Assembly: GCA_963678675.1 (NCBI GenBank)
Contig: OY783193.1
Location: 1,495,501-1,559,500, forward strand
DNA: 64,000 nt
Source of the DNA: Xiphydria camelus
Lineage: Eukaryota; Arthropoda; Insecta; Hymenoptera; Xiphydriidae
Direction: 5' to 3'
Positions 1 through 11,500 of the stretch are shown here, piece by piece. A program made the position numbers and the translations under genes. Position 1 is the stretch's first letter. Each line of letters starts with the position of its first letter. The notes below the pieces were generated by a model. It did no database searches and had not been told where the DNA came from. It saw only the letters and a program-made list of their open reading frames with translations.

Positions 1-97
1 AGAGCCAGACATTTGGATAATCCGACAAATATTTGTTTAGGTTATCAAACTGACTCAACAAAATTATTTTGTTGGCTACTTTTTTTTCTCAGTGTAC

Positions 98-231
98 ATG
101 ATTCCTATATTAACCATGTAAGAACTATATATGGATTATACAAACATTAAAAAGTCTGTATATATAGTTCTTATATGATTGATATAGAAATTATATACAT
201 ATAATCCATATATACGCGCGCGCGACCAAAA
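98..231. repeat. AT-rich inverted-repeat element, family D copy 1
   Basis: The segment begins with a CATGATTCCTATATTAACCA-type stretch and ends with ATAATCCATATATA. Its two halves are roughly inverted around 'aaaagtctgt', with the phrase 'agaactatatat' returning as 'atatatagttct'. A similar element lies at 5012-5206, so this is probably a non-autonomous transposon family. The exact boundaries are uncertain. Confidence 0.55.
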
Positions 232-237
232 CCACAT

Positions 238-496
238 CGCTCATGGGCTGCAGTAGTGGCACAACTCAAAATTGGAATATTCCCAAAAGAGACGACTTTA
301 AAAGTTGTATTATTATATTATACGAGCGTTGACCATTTGCTGCCAGGTTATGATAATTATCGTAGAATTTTCATGATAATTATCATAATCTGGCAGCAAA
401 TGGTCAACGCTCGTATAATATAATAATTCAACTTTTAAAGTCGTCTCTTGGGAACATTCCAATTTTGAGTTGTGCCACTATTGCAGCCCATGAGCG
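238..496. repeat. Long near-perfect palindrome (foldback element)
   Basis: Arms of about 120 bases face each other: CGCTCATGGGCTGCA opens the left arm and TGCAGCCCATGAGCG closes the right one. The inner arm ends GATAATTATC and GATAATTATC flank a loop of about 13 bases. The arms differ at only a few positions, so the insertion or its correction is recent. It is probably a foldback MITE; no coding capacity is seen. Confidence 0.85.
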
Positions 497-938
497 ACAC
501 ATGGGTTATATACAAAATATATAGGACTTCTCCACCTGAGTTCTTTCCGCGATTTTTCGACACCCTTCACTGAGCGGAACGCTGAACAATCTCTCGATCG
601 ACCTGCGCGCGTCCCGAAGTAACCTTTCGAAGATTCTTCGTACAGCACTTTAAATGGTAGAAAAATGCAAGCCTTTTCCCCGGTCTTCGGAGCGTGAGCC
701 GAGCGTAACATTTGAACGAGCGGAGGGCGTAGGCCGTTGTACAACGAGAGACACGTGGGGTATGTGCCCGCGCACGATTACTATTGTTTCTCGTCGTGAA
801 CGATCTCGGAAAAGAACCGCGACGTCCGTTTACGTTCTCGTCTCTATCCATTTCCGAAGGATTCCGTTGCCTGGTGAACATAGATACAGTTTTTCTTTAA
901 CACCAAGATTCACGAGATCAACATTCAACTGTACGTAC

Positions 939-1142
939 TACCATATGATGCTAAACTTACTCGCCAGGAAAGAAACTTGGATCACTATTATTTCATTACC
1001 TATGAGCTTTTGACTCATATTTGTATAATACGTACTTTTTTGAAGATTACGTTTTTATCGACAATAAAGTCTTATATCGATACCTATAGGCCACAAACTC
1101 ATTAATAGTGATCCGGCGAATAAGTTTTGTCTCACATGGTAT
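939..1142. repeat. Dispersed TIR element, family A copy 1
   Basis: The left end reads TACCATATGATGC followed by ACTCGCCAGGAAAGAAAC, and the right end is its imperfect reverse complement, finishing in CACATGGTAT. Internal phrases such as 'ttttttgaagatta' and 'acaataaagtcttatat' recur at 5876-5990, 31808-31998, 53348-53490 and, more weakly, 58630-58765. It is probably a non-autonomous DNA transposon. Confidence 0.65.
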
Positions 1143-2005
1143 ATTGACACCTTGTTTCAAGTTGGTTTCATCTAGCTTAGCCCATTTACTCGCGTAACTA
1201 TATCCTCTCGGCAATAAAATTTAAGAAATGAATTACCGAGCCCATGAATATGATTACACCTATGAATATACGCGAAATGCGATTCCCGAAAACGTGTCTA
1301 TACATTTGTTTTATTTATATCCTTTCAAAGAGAATTTGGCCTTTTCAAAAAGACCAATTCGCACGTAATAATCCGCCAGGGAATTTCAGATATTTTTAAC
1401 AATATCTCATACTCTGTCCTATTCGTAAGTTGAATATTTTTGATGCAATTTTTAAAATCTGTTAATAATTTGTGCCCCTAGAAAAAAATAACTTTTTGAA
1501 GCACGTATAACTTTTTCATTGGATAAGATTAATAGTGAAAAAGTCACGACACGAATAATTTGTGCAGTCTAGGTTTAGTTGTAGGTGCGTATTTTGATTT
1601 TAAATTCCGTCAAGAATTCTACGGTTGTTAATACCAGCTTCTTAGAGCGGAAACGAAATCTTCCATTTATTGTCAATACGAATCGTGAATTCCCTTCTCG
1701 CGGAACCTCAAAGAAACACTCGACGCTCCTAAGAAGAAATATCCCCACCTCAAAAAGATTCAATCTGTCGAGCGGTGCAAACGCCCGCGCCTTCTCCGAG
1801 AATCTTTCTTTCTCTTTCTCTCCGCGAACTCCTTTCGCATTTCGTAATTCGATAATCTCACCGGAGAGAAATAACAGCCAAGTTCTACCTACTGCCTAGG
1901 TACCTACTGCAAATATACATAATATGTAAGTACGCAGATTAAAAAAATTAGTTTAACATGGATATTATGTATAAGAAAGTTATATTTTCCCCGTGAGATT
2001 ATCGA

Positions 2006-2140
2006 TATCTCGATATTCCTTTAAGATTTCCTCAATAAAACTATTACTTTCGGAATCAGCATGAAAAAATACATAAGATAGGACAGTTGTATTCAAGAGA
2101 TTTCGATTTTTTCGAATAATCGAAAAAATGTCAAGGGTTA
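2006..2140 (+). repeat. Dispersed repeat family C, copy 1
   Basis: The core 'cctttaagatttcctcaata' followed by 'ttcggaatcagcatgaaaaa' is shared, with drift, with copies at 2305-2440, 45548-45665 and 62600-62715. All four are on the same strand. No terminal inverted repeat is obvious, so the class is unknown. Confidence 0.55.
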
Positions 2141-2304
2141 AAATCACTTGACATTTTACCAAAAATCGGGATCTGTGGACCACCCTACCTTACGTATTTC
2201 TTCGCGCTGATTACGAAAGGCATGGTTATTTAATCGATATACAAAGGGAAATCTAAGTTATCCGAAATTTTCTACATGAAAAAAGTATTTTTTCTCAGAA
2301 AGTC

Positions 2305-2440
2305 ATTGATTTTTCAGTATTCTTTTAAGATTTTATCAATAAATCCACCATTTTCGGAAATAGCATGAAAAATGTCATCGAATGAAATGGTCGAGAGATC
2401 AGTTCCAAATATTTCGATTTTTGTGAAAATGCTATTGAAT
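2305..2440 (+). repeat. Dispersed repeat family C, copy 2
   Basis: This is a second copy only about 170 bases after the first and in the same orientation. The shared phrases are 'cttttaagattttatcaata' and 'ttcggaaatagcatgaaaaa'. The closeness suggests either a local duplication or one longer, decayed element. Confidence 0.5.
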
Positions 2441-2590
2441 TATCCCTTGACATTTTGACAAACAAAATTTTGTAGTTGATTGAACTACATTTCTTTATAA
2501 GAGCAGTTATCGTTACCAGGAAGCGAACAATAAGAGCAATAACAACGATGATGGGGCTTCTCTTCTAATTCCTTTCCCTTTCCATTTTAG

Positions 2591-5500
2591 ATCTCAGTCA
2601 GCACCGTGAGTACCAGGAAATTCAGTCGAGCAGGCACGCCCAGTTCGATCGTCTCATCGGACAGCGACATCCGGTTCACCAGGAAGCTCGGAGGTCAATA
2701 CCGCTGCGGCTGTTGCGTCCTCGCGGCTTTCCTGCTCTTCTTGCTGTTTTCCGGCGTCTCCATATACCTCGGATGTAAGTCTTCGATCCTTCCGATGATC
2801 TTCCACAACCCCGAACATTCTCTACATTGAGAAAACATTTTATTTATCGTTAATATATGTATACTTGATTATGGTAAAAGAAATATTTCCTCGGGCCCAG
2901 TAAATATTCATCAGCTATTACTCTATTTTTGTTTCAATAAAAAAGACATTCCAATACTTAATATATATTTACTCAGGCCAACGAAATATTTTTCCCGTCA
3001 TAATCAAATATATGCCAATTAACTACAAAAATAAACTCTTCTCTCAGTGTATTTGCTCTCGGGAGCAAGTGCAAAACGGGGCCTCGGCAATTCGTTAAAA
3101 CACTGCAATCGTAGAAGGTATCTCGTATACCTACTTAGTCGCCAATCTTCGGAACGAACGGCTCTCTTCCGGTGGTCGTTCACGGGCTCCCCTTTCCGGC
3201 GAGACCAGAATCGAAGAACCGTACGATCGCTCGAGCAAAACTCCGTTCTCGCGGAAATCTCCGTGCCGATCCGGGAACCGATAGATAGAAAATGCCGTGA
3301 ACCGTAAAAGCATGAAATTACTGCGCGATAGCCGTAACCACCTCTGAAACCTCTCGAGGCATTCTTTCGCTTTACAAACTGTAAAATGCGGGTGCGTCTC
3401 GATCGCGCGCAGAGACCGACGCTCTTCTCTCCCCGGGAAAAAGTCGCGCGAGGTTTTTCATCCGTGTCTGGCTTTAAAAAAAAGTGTGAAGCAACTTAGC
3501 TGGGCAATGCCTGGGTGCGTCCCGCTGACGCGCGCGTAACGCGCGTCATACGGCAGGAGCGGAAGAGTGGAAGGAACAATGCGGCCAAAGCCCATTGAGG
3601 TCTTCTTTCTCGTAAAGGTATAACGGTCTGACCGAGTTACCGACTGTCCGTCCGAACGGCAACCTACCTCGCGGTTTACGAATCGAACGCGGAACGTATC
3701 GACGTCTCCACGATTCTTACGCCCGGTTCATGACCGAATCTCGTTGATTCCAAACGAATCGCGATAGCGCGGAGACAAACTTACGTCGACTGGCGCGCTT
3801 CGAACGCGAAGGAATTCTCCCGTACGAAGAGCGCGCGAGACCAGGTATAACGGTTCGACCGCGTTACCGAGTGTCCGCGAGCCCCCTGCCGAGACGATCG
3901 ACCTTAAGCGGTGCGAGGGAAGGGAGGAGCGTCCTTGCCGGATTTTTGAGAGCCGCCGGGGACATCGTGCGGACAAAGCGAGATGAGATGGGGTCGATGA
4001 CCTCCCGCGGCGCCGGGTCGTGAAAATCGACGAAAGGAACCGTTATCGCTTCTTCGTATCGGGGGACCACGATTGGACTGTTCGATCGTATGTGTTCTTA
4101 TCCCAGGGTAGTAGGCATTTTGTTATACCCAAGCTGTATATATATATGTATATACCCAAGTGCCCAGCGATCGGCCCGATTCTGGTCGGCCCGATCCGGT
4201 GGACACCCGGCCTACGGGGGCGAAACAATATCGCATCGCGCGAGGAAGCCCGTTCGAAACAATCGAAAATCGAACCGGTTCGAGTGTTTTACACTGAGAA
4301 AAAAAAAAAAGTAGTTGTGACAATTATTTCAGACTCAACTGTAAAAATAGTTACGGTAACTATAAAAACTAGTACTCATTACCAGAATTGAGCAGTTCAG
4401 TCCAAAATAGTTCGTAAAACCACATTTATTTATTTCAGTGTACAGATGTAGAATGCGTGATGACGCGTGACGGGATGTGGGCGAGACGATCTCAATTTGT
4501 TAAGTATACAACGAACCCCGCTAGTTTGTAGTACTACTATTGAATCGGTAGGCATTAGCTGTGAGGAAAGATCCGGGATGAGATACACGAAGAAAAGTGT
4601 TACTGCCACCGTTATACGTATATATCATATCGCGTGTCTAATGCCAAAAGGGCGTAAGCGCAGTAAAAGTTAATTGAAATGCCAAAAGGACGTATAATTT
4701 TTTTAAATAGCATAATCCGCCGAAAAATTGAGTAATAAGCATAAATATGAAAAAATTGAAAAATTGAAAAACTAAATGCAAAAGGGCGTCGGCAGATACG
4801 TCCTTTTCGCATATTGTCTTTATTGAAATTTCACGTTTACTAAAGCCAAAAGGACATATACGTCAAAAAATGTTATTAACTCGCAATGGTTAGGGCGGTC
4901 CAAAATAATTGAAAATTAATTCTACTTATATATAGTTCAGAACAGCATAGTATAACGCGGTCTAGTGAATATCTGTTATATTTCCAAGCGGACACTAATT
5001 ATACATATTTTGTATATAATCCATATGTGGTTTTGGTCATATGGGGGGTATGGATTATATATGATTTCTATATTAACCATATAAGGACTTATACAGATTT
5101 TTAAATGTTTGTATAATCCATCATAGTTCTCATGTTGTTCAGACGGAAATCATATACCTATAATCCATACCATATGTGGTATATGACCAATACCACATAT
5201 GAATTATACCTACCTATACATAGGTAGAGAGAGAATAGGTATCTCTCTCTCTCTCTCTCTTTCGATCGAATACTACCTAATGCGCCATTGAATGGTGCGG
5301 TAAATGAGTGGTGCGTTTCCAATCTAACCGAGTGAGAAAAGCAAAACAGCTGTCTTCCAGGGTAAGGACGAATTTCCTTCCTAGCAGTATGCGACCTCCG
5401 CGCTAGGTGGCGACGACTTGATGCTACTTTTCTCAATAGTGCTCCAACTCCTCTCGTTTCCTACAAAAGCAATCTGCGACCACTTTTTCACGGATGGGCT

Positions 5501-8500
5501 GGTGCTTCTCGAGGAAAAAGGATGAAGTAACTAATCTCAAAAGACGGCTTTCTCACTGATTATCACTTATCGTAGAAGCGACGTTGCCCGTTCTTTTTGC
5601 TTTTGTTTAAATCCTACTACTAAAGACGTCTTTTTACCATGTTACGCCCTTCTAGCATTAGTAAATACCTATAATATTTCGCAAAAGATAATGCCAAATA
5701 GGCGTATCTACCAGTACTCACGCTCTTTTGCTTTTAACTTTTCCATTTTTAATTTTGACAGTTTTTGCCATTTTTTACCTTTCATAATCGAATCCAACAG
5801 AAAAAGAAATTATACATTCCTTTGTCTTAATTAGCGTAAAAGTGTCGCTTACGCCCTTTTGGTATTAGACACGCGATACGAGGCTAAATTTATTCGCCAT
5901 AAAAGAAACTTGAATCACTGTGATCTAATTATCTATAAGATTTTGGCTCGTTTTTATAATAGACTTTTTTGAAGATTATATTTTAAACAGCTTACAAACA
6001 GGAGGGACGATCGACGTTGCATTCCCCGCAAAACGCGCATGACGGTTCTGTACAGCTGCGCTCTCGGACCCTCCTTCCGAGTGCAGTGCTCGTTCTCATA
6101 CTTTCCGTCAGGTGTCGCAGTTCGTAGAGCGTTCTCGTAACAAAATTTGGCTCTCGAACTATTAACTACCGGTGAGGAGTTGACCAAAGCATACTTACCT
6201 GGCGCAGAGGTTACCGTGATCATGAAGGCGGTTCCTCCAGGGCGAGGCTCTTCCATTGCACTACGGTTGAGCTGACCCTTGCGAATATCCCTAATGTGGA
6301 TATCTCGGGCGTATAATTTTTGTTAGTCGGGACTTGCGTTCGCGCTAATCCCGGACATAATTTATATCAAGCATAAGTTATTGTTCCCAGTTCTGTTGAG
6401 ACCCTTTTGAAAAAATAGTAAACTTTTTATTTATTCCACGAACGAAGTTTAGCTAACTCAAATCCTTGCTTTAGCTTAAGTGCCCTTTCTCGATTATTTT
6501 CTTCTTTTTATTACTTTCGCAACAAGGCAATCAGGCAATCGCTGCACTACCGTATGTCCCACTCGGTTACTCGATAGTAACTGTATAAACGTTTGCAGTG
6601 ATCGAATTTCAGTGTGGTTGCTTGTTTCGAGAAAGTCGAATACCATCAACGATATGTATTCTCTATTCCGGCACGACAAGCGTTGTAAAAAAGTATGTTT
6701 ATAGGCATTAAATTGGTACAGCTAAAGTATATCCATGGCACGGTTGGCGCACGTAGACGCGTTAAAAAGTAGACTTTCTCGAATTTCGCTATTGCGGTAA
6801 ATCGGAGTCGGCTATCGCTGGTTCTCACGGTATTGATTCAGTATCGAAGTGAAGGTACTGTAACGTATATTCTAAGAAAGGGGATCGAGTTATATGGAGA
6901 TAGTGACAACACGCTTATAAATATTTATTAAAAATAAAACTTCTGATTTAAATAAGTAAAAGGCGAGAGGCCGATTGACACTCCTTTGATAAGTTACCGA
7001 CAATTTTCGCAGGAGCATAGCAGCAGCAGCAGCTGCAGTGGTAAAAAACCGATGAAAAAAGTCATGCCTTTATTCTAATCCATGACTGCATTTGTGGTGA
7101 CCGTAATTGCGGTACGAACGACATTTGATTTTTCTCCCTGTATGTAGGGTACGAAACAACGAACCCACGGTGAAAGGTGAATGCTGAAATGTGAGCTCGA
7201 TCTCTCTATCTCCCGCACCGTCTCTCTCCCAGAGTCCATACCACTCTTCCGTGGAATTCGATCCGTCGACATTCACTCGATTACCCATGCACATGAAATA
7301 AATTCGTCTATACACTACTGTGTAAAAAAGTGATACAAATTTTTAACACCATTTCACCGGAGTAGACCTATACACCTGGTATCATTCAGTCTTACAGATC
7401 CACGCCGCACACAGAATTTTTTACAGTGTAAACTCTTTGCCTATTATTTCATATCAATTTCCAGATACGTTTCTAACTGCGAATCCGCCGGGAGATCAAA
7501 TTTTCCTGGCGACCTTCCGAGTAACCGCGGGAGACTCCTTCGTTCCGGAACTGGCTGACGCGTCCACGGAGGCATTCCGCATCCGTTCCAGAGAGTATCG
7601 AGACAGACTGAACCTGGTCTTTCGTCGAAGCACCCTCAGTGTGCCCTTCATCGCCACGGAGATTCTCGCCCTCGACGGGTAGGTCATCGGCTCGTCTCCA
7701 AGAAAAATCGGGACGGTGAACGCAACGTTGCGCACCTGCTCTCTTGAGCAACTCGTATCGCTGATCCAGATATTGGTAACGCAATTGATTGAGGTTCGAT
7801 GACCCCCCGTGATAGCGCGAACGTGTCGTGACGGAATATGCGCGTTGCTGCAGGCGATCTGGTACATTTCGACAAGCTTTCCAATTACCACACGAATGGC
7901 ACGATCTCTGCTTTATCGGTGGTGGAATTCAAACGCCTCGCGTAAAATTGGCGAAGTCCAGTTCGAATAGTATTAGCTACGATACACGACGACGTTTTCG
8001 AGTATCTATGATTGATTCAGAATCTCGTATACGATACGCCCCGTTGTGCTGGCGAAAGGAGAAATTTCCACTCGGTATCTAGTTCAATCTCTTTATAAGT
8101 GTAACAGCAGACGTCAACACCCATCGTCAAAAGTAAAAGCGTGATGGTGCTGCTATACGATAATCAAACCATCCAGATAGCGATCTAGCGTGTATTTAGA
8201 AGGTACGTCTTTACGAGCGCAGCAATGCTTTTAATTCCAGCACCGAAGGCCGCGACCTCGTGGTACACTTCGATATTCGTTTCGATCGGAGATACTTCGC
8301 GACGATTCGGGTGACCGATGTGGAGACCGTTCTGATGCGCGAGATCCAACCGGAGACCAGCCGGTTCCTGGCGAACATCACCGTGGACCCGAAGAGCCTC
8401 GAAGTGCAGGAAAGCGAAGACGCGCTGAATTCCCCAACGGCCTCGCAGACGACGGTGTCGACGTTTCCGCCGACGACGACTCCGGCGCCACCGAGGAGGT

Positions 8501-11500
8501 GCACCCCGCTGGGGCTGAGCTACTGCAAGCATCTGCCCTACAACGTCACGTCTTATCCGAACGTCCTCGGGCATCGATCCCTGGCCGATGTGGAAAATGA
8601 CGTCATACGGTTCAGGTGAATTTCTTACCGCGCGCAAGTCATCGGAGAAAGTCAGCGAGCAGTATATCGTTATTTGCTCCACGCCGTCGCGCGCCGTTAT
8701 CTTCGATGCACTCTTCAGGGAATTGGTCGACGCCGAGTGCTACCGATCGGCATACGAATTCGTCTGCCAGCTGCTTCAGCCGTCCTGTCTGCCCGGACAA
8801 CCCGAGGACGTTCTCCACCTTCCCTGCAGAAGCTTTTGTCGCGAGTTCTGGTCCGGATGCGGCAGCAGATTATCCGGCAGGATCAAGGAAGCGCTCGACT
8901 GTTCGAATTTCCCCGAGTACGCCGATCCTGGTAGCTGCAGACCTAAGCCGGGTGGGTGTTGGTTGCGGAAAGGAGTGCAAATTATTGCAAGAGATACCTA
9001 CTGCAAATTGCAATGTTCAATTGTCGCACCTTCGACAGGCTGCGTGCAGGATCTTCAGGAGAAGGCACTGTCGCCGAGAGTGTGCGACGGGGTGATCGAC
9101 TGCCCCGATCTATCCGACGAGAAGAATTGCGCGTATTGTCGCGAGGGTCACATGCACTGCGGCGTGGGAAAAGCGTGCATACTACCCGAGCAACGCTGCG
9201 ACGGGAAGGCCGATTGTCCGAACGGCAGCGACGAGAAAGATTGCCGTGAGTTTCTGCGCTGATCGCGTCTCGCAACGCCGCGCGATCGTCCCGACCGTGA
9301 TTGTTATATTTCGTACTTCGTTGACCCCTTTCGAAGCGCAGTCACCCTGGCGAACGGAATAAGCGCGGCGAGATCGCAGCCCGCCGACACTCCGCACAGT
9401 GCCAAGTACATCAGGGAGGGCTACGTCGTCTTCAACGAGAAGGGCACGTCGGGGAAGCTGTGCACGGAGAATTTGAACGCGACTCTGCCGGCTCCGGAAA
9501 TGGACAATGTCCTGCAGACCGCCGCCAGTTCTCTCTGCGGTCTCTTGACTTACACGTGAGTATCGCACTGAGAAGAAAATTTGCTCGATCGAAATATACG
9601 AATTTTTCGATGGTCCTGAGAACACGTTTATTCAATTCAAATGGATGCCGATTTATTCCAAAAAATGTTCAATTAAATCAGTAATATTAATACAAGCTCA
9701 ATCGATATTCATTCTTATCGAGTAAATTTGCTCTCAGGACTCACGAGATTCAAAGGATTTAAAAACACGTTTACTTCGATCACAAGCAAATTATTTTCTC
9801 TGTGCAGATGGAGGGCAATTGATTCAAAAGGAAAGCTCATTTCGGAATATTCAATTTTTCATTTTTCCAGGGGAGTGGAATCCGTTGAAATCAGAGTGGA
9901 CGACGAAGAGGACGTGCAATACGTCCACATGGAGGATCCTTCCGCCTCCGAAATAACCTTCGTCAGGGCTCCTTGCCCCAGCAAAGAGGTCATGCACGTT
10001 CGCTGTGCCGAACTCGGTACGTAATTTCGTTCGCAATTTTGTTTGCGATCCTTTCTTACATCTTCCTTTCCACAGAGTGCGGAGTTCGGTCCTTGCGATC
10101 CAAGGGTGAGAGGAGCCAATCTCTCGGAAAGATGGCAGGACCCGGCGATTGGCCTTGGCACGTTGCGCTCTTCAAGCAGGACGTTCACGTGTGCGACGCG
10201 ACACTGGTAGACGCTGGTTGGTTGTTGACGACAGCTTCTTGCTTCCAAGGGTAAGCCTCAAGACTGTAGCTCCGAATATCGGGTGTAATTTCTTTCACTT
10301 CGTAAAGAAATTAATTGGCGTCCATCTAGCAATTGAAACGTTGCGCAATATCAAAATCACGGTGGAAACAATTTCTCCAACTATAAGAAAAACGTTCTTA
10401 TCGCGATGCCCCGATAAATTCTGGCCAGGCTAATAATAATTATCGCAGAAGTAAGTTTTCTTCCGGTGAAAATAATAATGCTGGCGCCTCGAGTAATGTA
10501 ATCGCCACCGACTGCAGGTGTTGATATTGCATAAATATTTAATAGCCCCCAGCGGATAATATCTTTTTCAATTACTTCTTACTATCCTCACCCGCGCTAT
10601 CACCGCTCGATGACGTGTTTTGCATACCCCACGCGAGGAGCAGCCTTCCGACGACCATTTCTCGCGAAGAACGTATTTTTACGTACTGCCGCGCATTTTT
10701 GCTCGGTGGTCAGAGGCGGTCAAAAAACTAATTAAGATCGGAGTTTCACGTTCGAAAGAGAGAGAGAGAGAGAAAGAGAGTCCGACGAAGGAGAAGCGGG
10801 ATGCCTTTCCTTCTGGCCAGCGGTCCGTAACTCTCGTTGACCCTTTTTCGAGTTCCGGCTCACTGGAGTTCCGTATACAAGTTTCGTCGTCCTACACGCG
10901 CGGGGATCGCGCCGCGTGCACGACTCTTCCGGGGCGATCGCTTTCACCGCGTGCGCTCGATTGCGAACAGGAGAGGAGAAAAAAAAGAACGTCCCGGTAT
11001 CGTTTCAGGCAACCGAAGGCGGAATGGTCCGCGAGACTCGGCACCGTCAGATTGTCGAGTACCTCGCCCTGGCAGCAGGAGAGACGAATCGTCGGGATGG
11101 TCAAATCGCCCGTGGAGGGAAGTACGATCGTCCTCCTGAAATTGGACCGTCCCGTCACCGCGTTCTCGGACTTCGTGAGGCCCGTTTGCCTGCCGTCGAG
11201 CCACGAGCCTTTCCCGACCGACGCGTCTCAGTGCAACACTCTCGGCTGGGCCAGAAATCGTAAGCATCGTCGCTGATCGAACGCTCCCATAGGTTCTCGT
11301 AGACAATTTCTATGAGAATCCGATGTGCTTTTGACACAGCATTTCCAGATATCCATCGGATAAGTTTGAGAAGGACGAAGAGGAATGCATTGGATTCTAT
11401 GTATATCTGAGATGACGAATAGGAATTTGCCGAATTTTATACGTATCCGTAAAAACAAGAAAAATCCCATAAAGATAATAAAATCATGTACACGCCGTTC

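Larger units (their letters stand above)
1..2590. other. Intergenic or upstream-intron stretch, repeat-rich
   Basis: No convincing coding exon is visible here, although the missing first exon of the Corin-like gene must lie here or left of the window. The stretch holds an AT-rich inverted element (98-231), a long palindrome (238-496), one copy of a dispersed terminal-inverted-repeat family (939-1142) and two copies of another dispersed repeat (2006-2140 and 2305-2440). The open frames present are short, have no recognisable domain, and are probably chance. Confidence 0.6.
4629..5876. repeat. Composite inverted-repeat region with GCCAAAAGGGCGTA motifs
   Basis: The left end ATCGCGTGTCTAATGCCAAA is matched in reverse complement by the right end TTTGGTATTAGACACGCGAT, spanning about 1.25 kb. 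Variants of GCCAAAAGGGCGTA recur at about 4642, 4681, 4846, 5644, 5692 and 5850 in both directions. A separate element (5012-5206) and a CT run lie inside. This looks like a decayed foldback transposon carrying later insertions. Confidence 0.6.
3052..7464. other. Corin-like intron, repeat-filled, no exon seen
   Basis: This is the rest of the 4.7-kb intron between the TM exon and the SEA-like exon. It carries a GC-richer stretch at about 3360-4030 whose open frames show no recognisable domain, a MITE (4290-4442), a composite inverted-repeat region (4629-5876), a family A fragment (5876-5990), a CT microsatellite and a small TIR element (7311-7430). A regulatory role for the GC-rich part is possible but not shown. 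Confidence 0.55.

Noticed and set aside
654..1013. 119-codon plus-strand frame as a possible Corin-like first exon
   Set aside because: It has no donor in the right phase and no similarity to a Corin cytoplasmic tail, and it runs into a repeat at 939.
8185..8682. 165-codon minus-strand frame
   Set aside because: It is antisense to the Corin-like Thr/Pro linker and Frizzled exons, whose plus-strand frame carries conserved cysteines.
10620..11276. 218-codon plus-strand frame
   Set aside because: It joins intron sequence with a GA microsatellite to the real Corin-like exon 11009-11259; the upstream part has no support.
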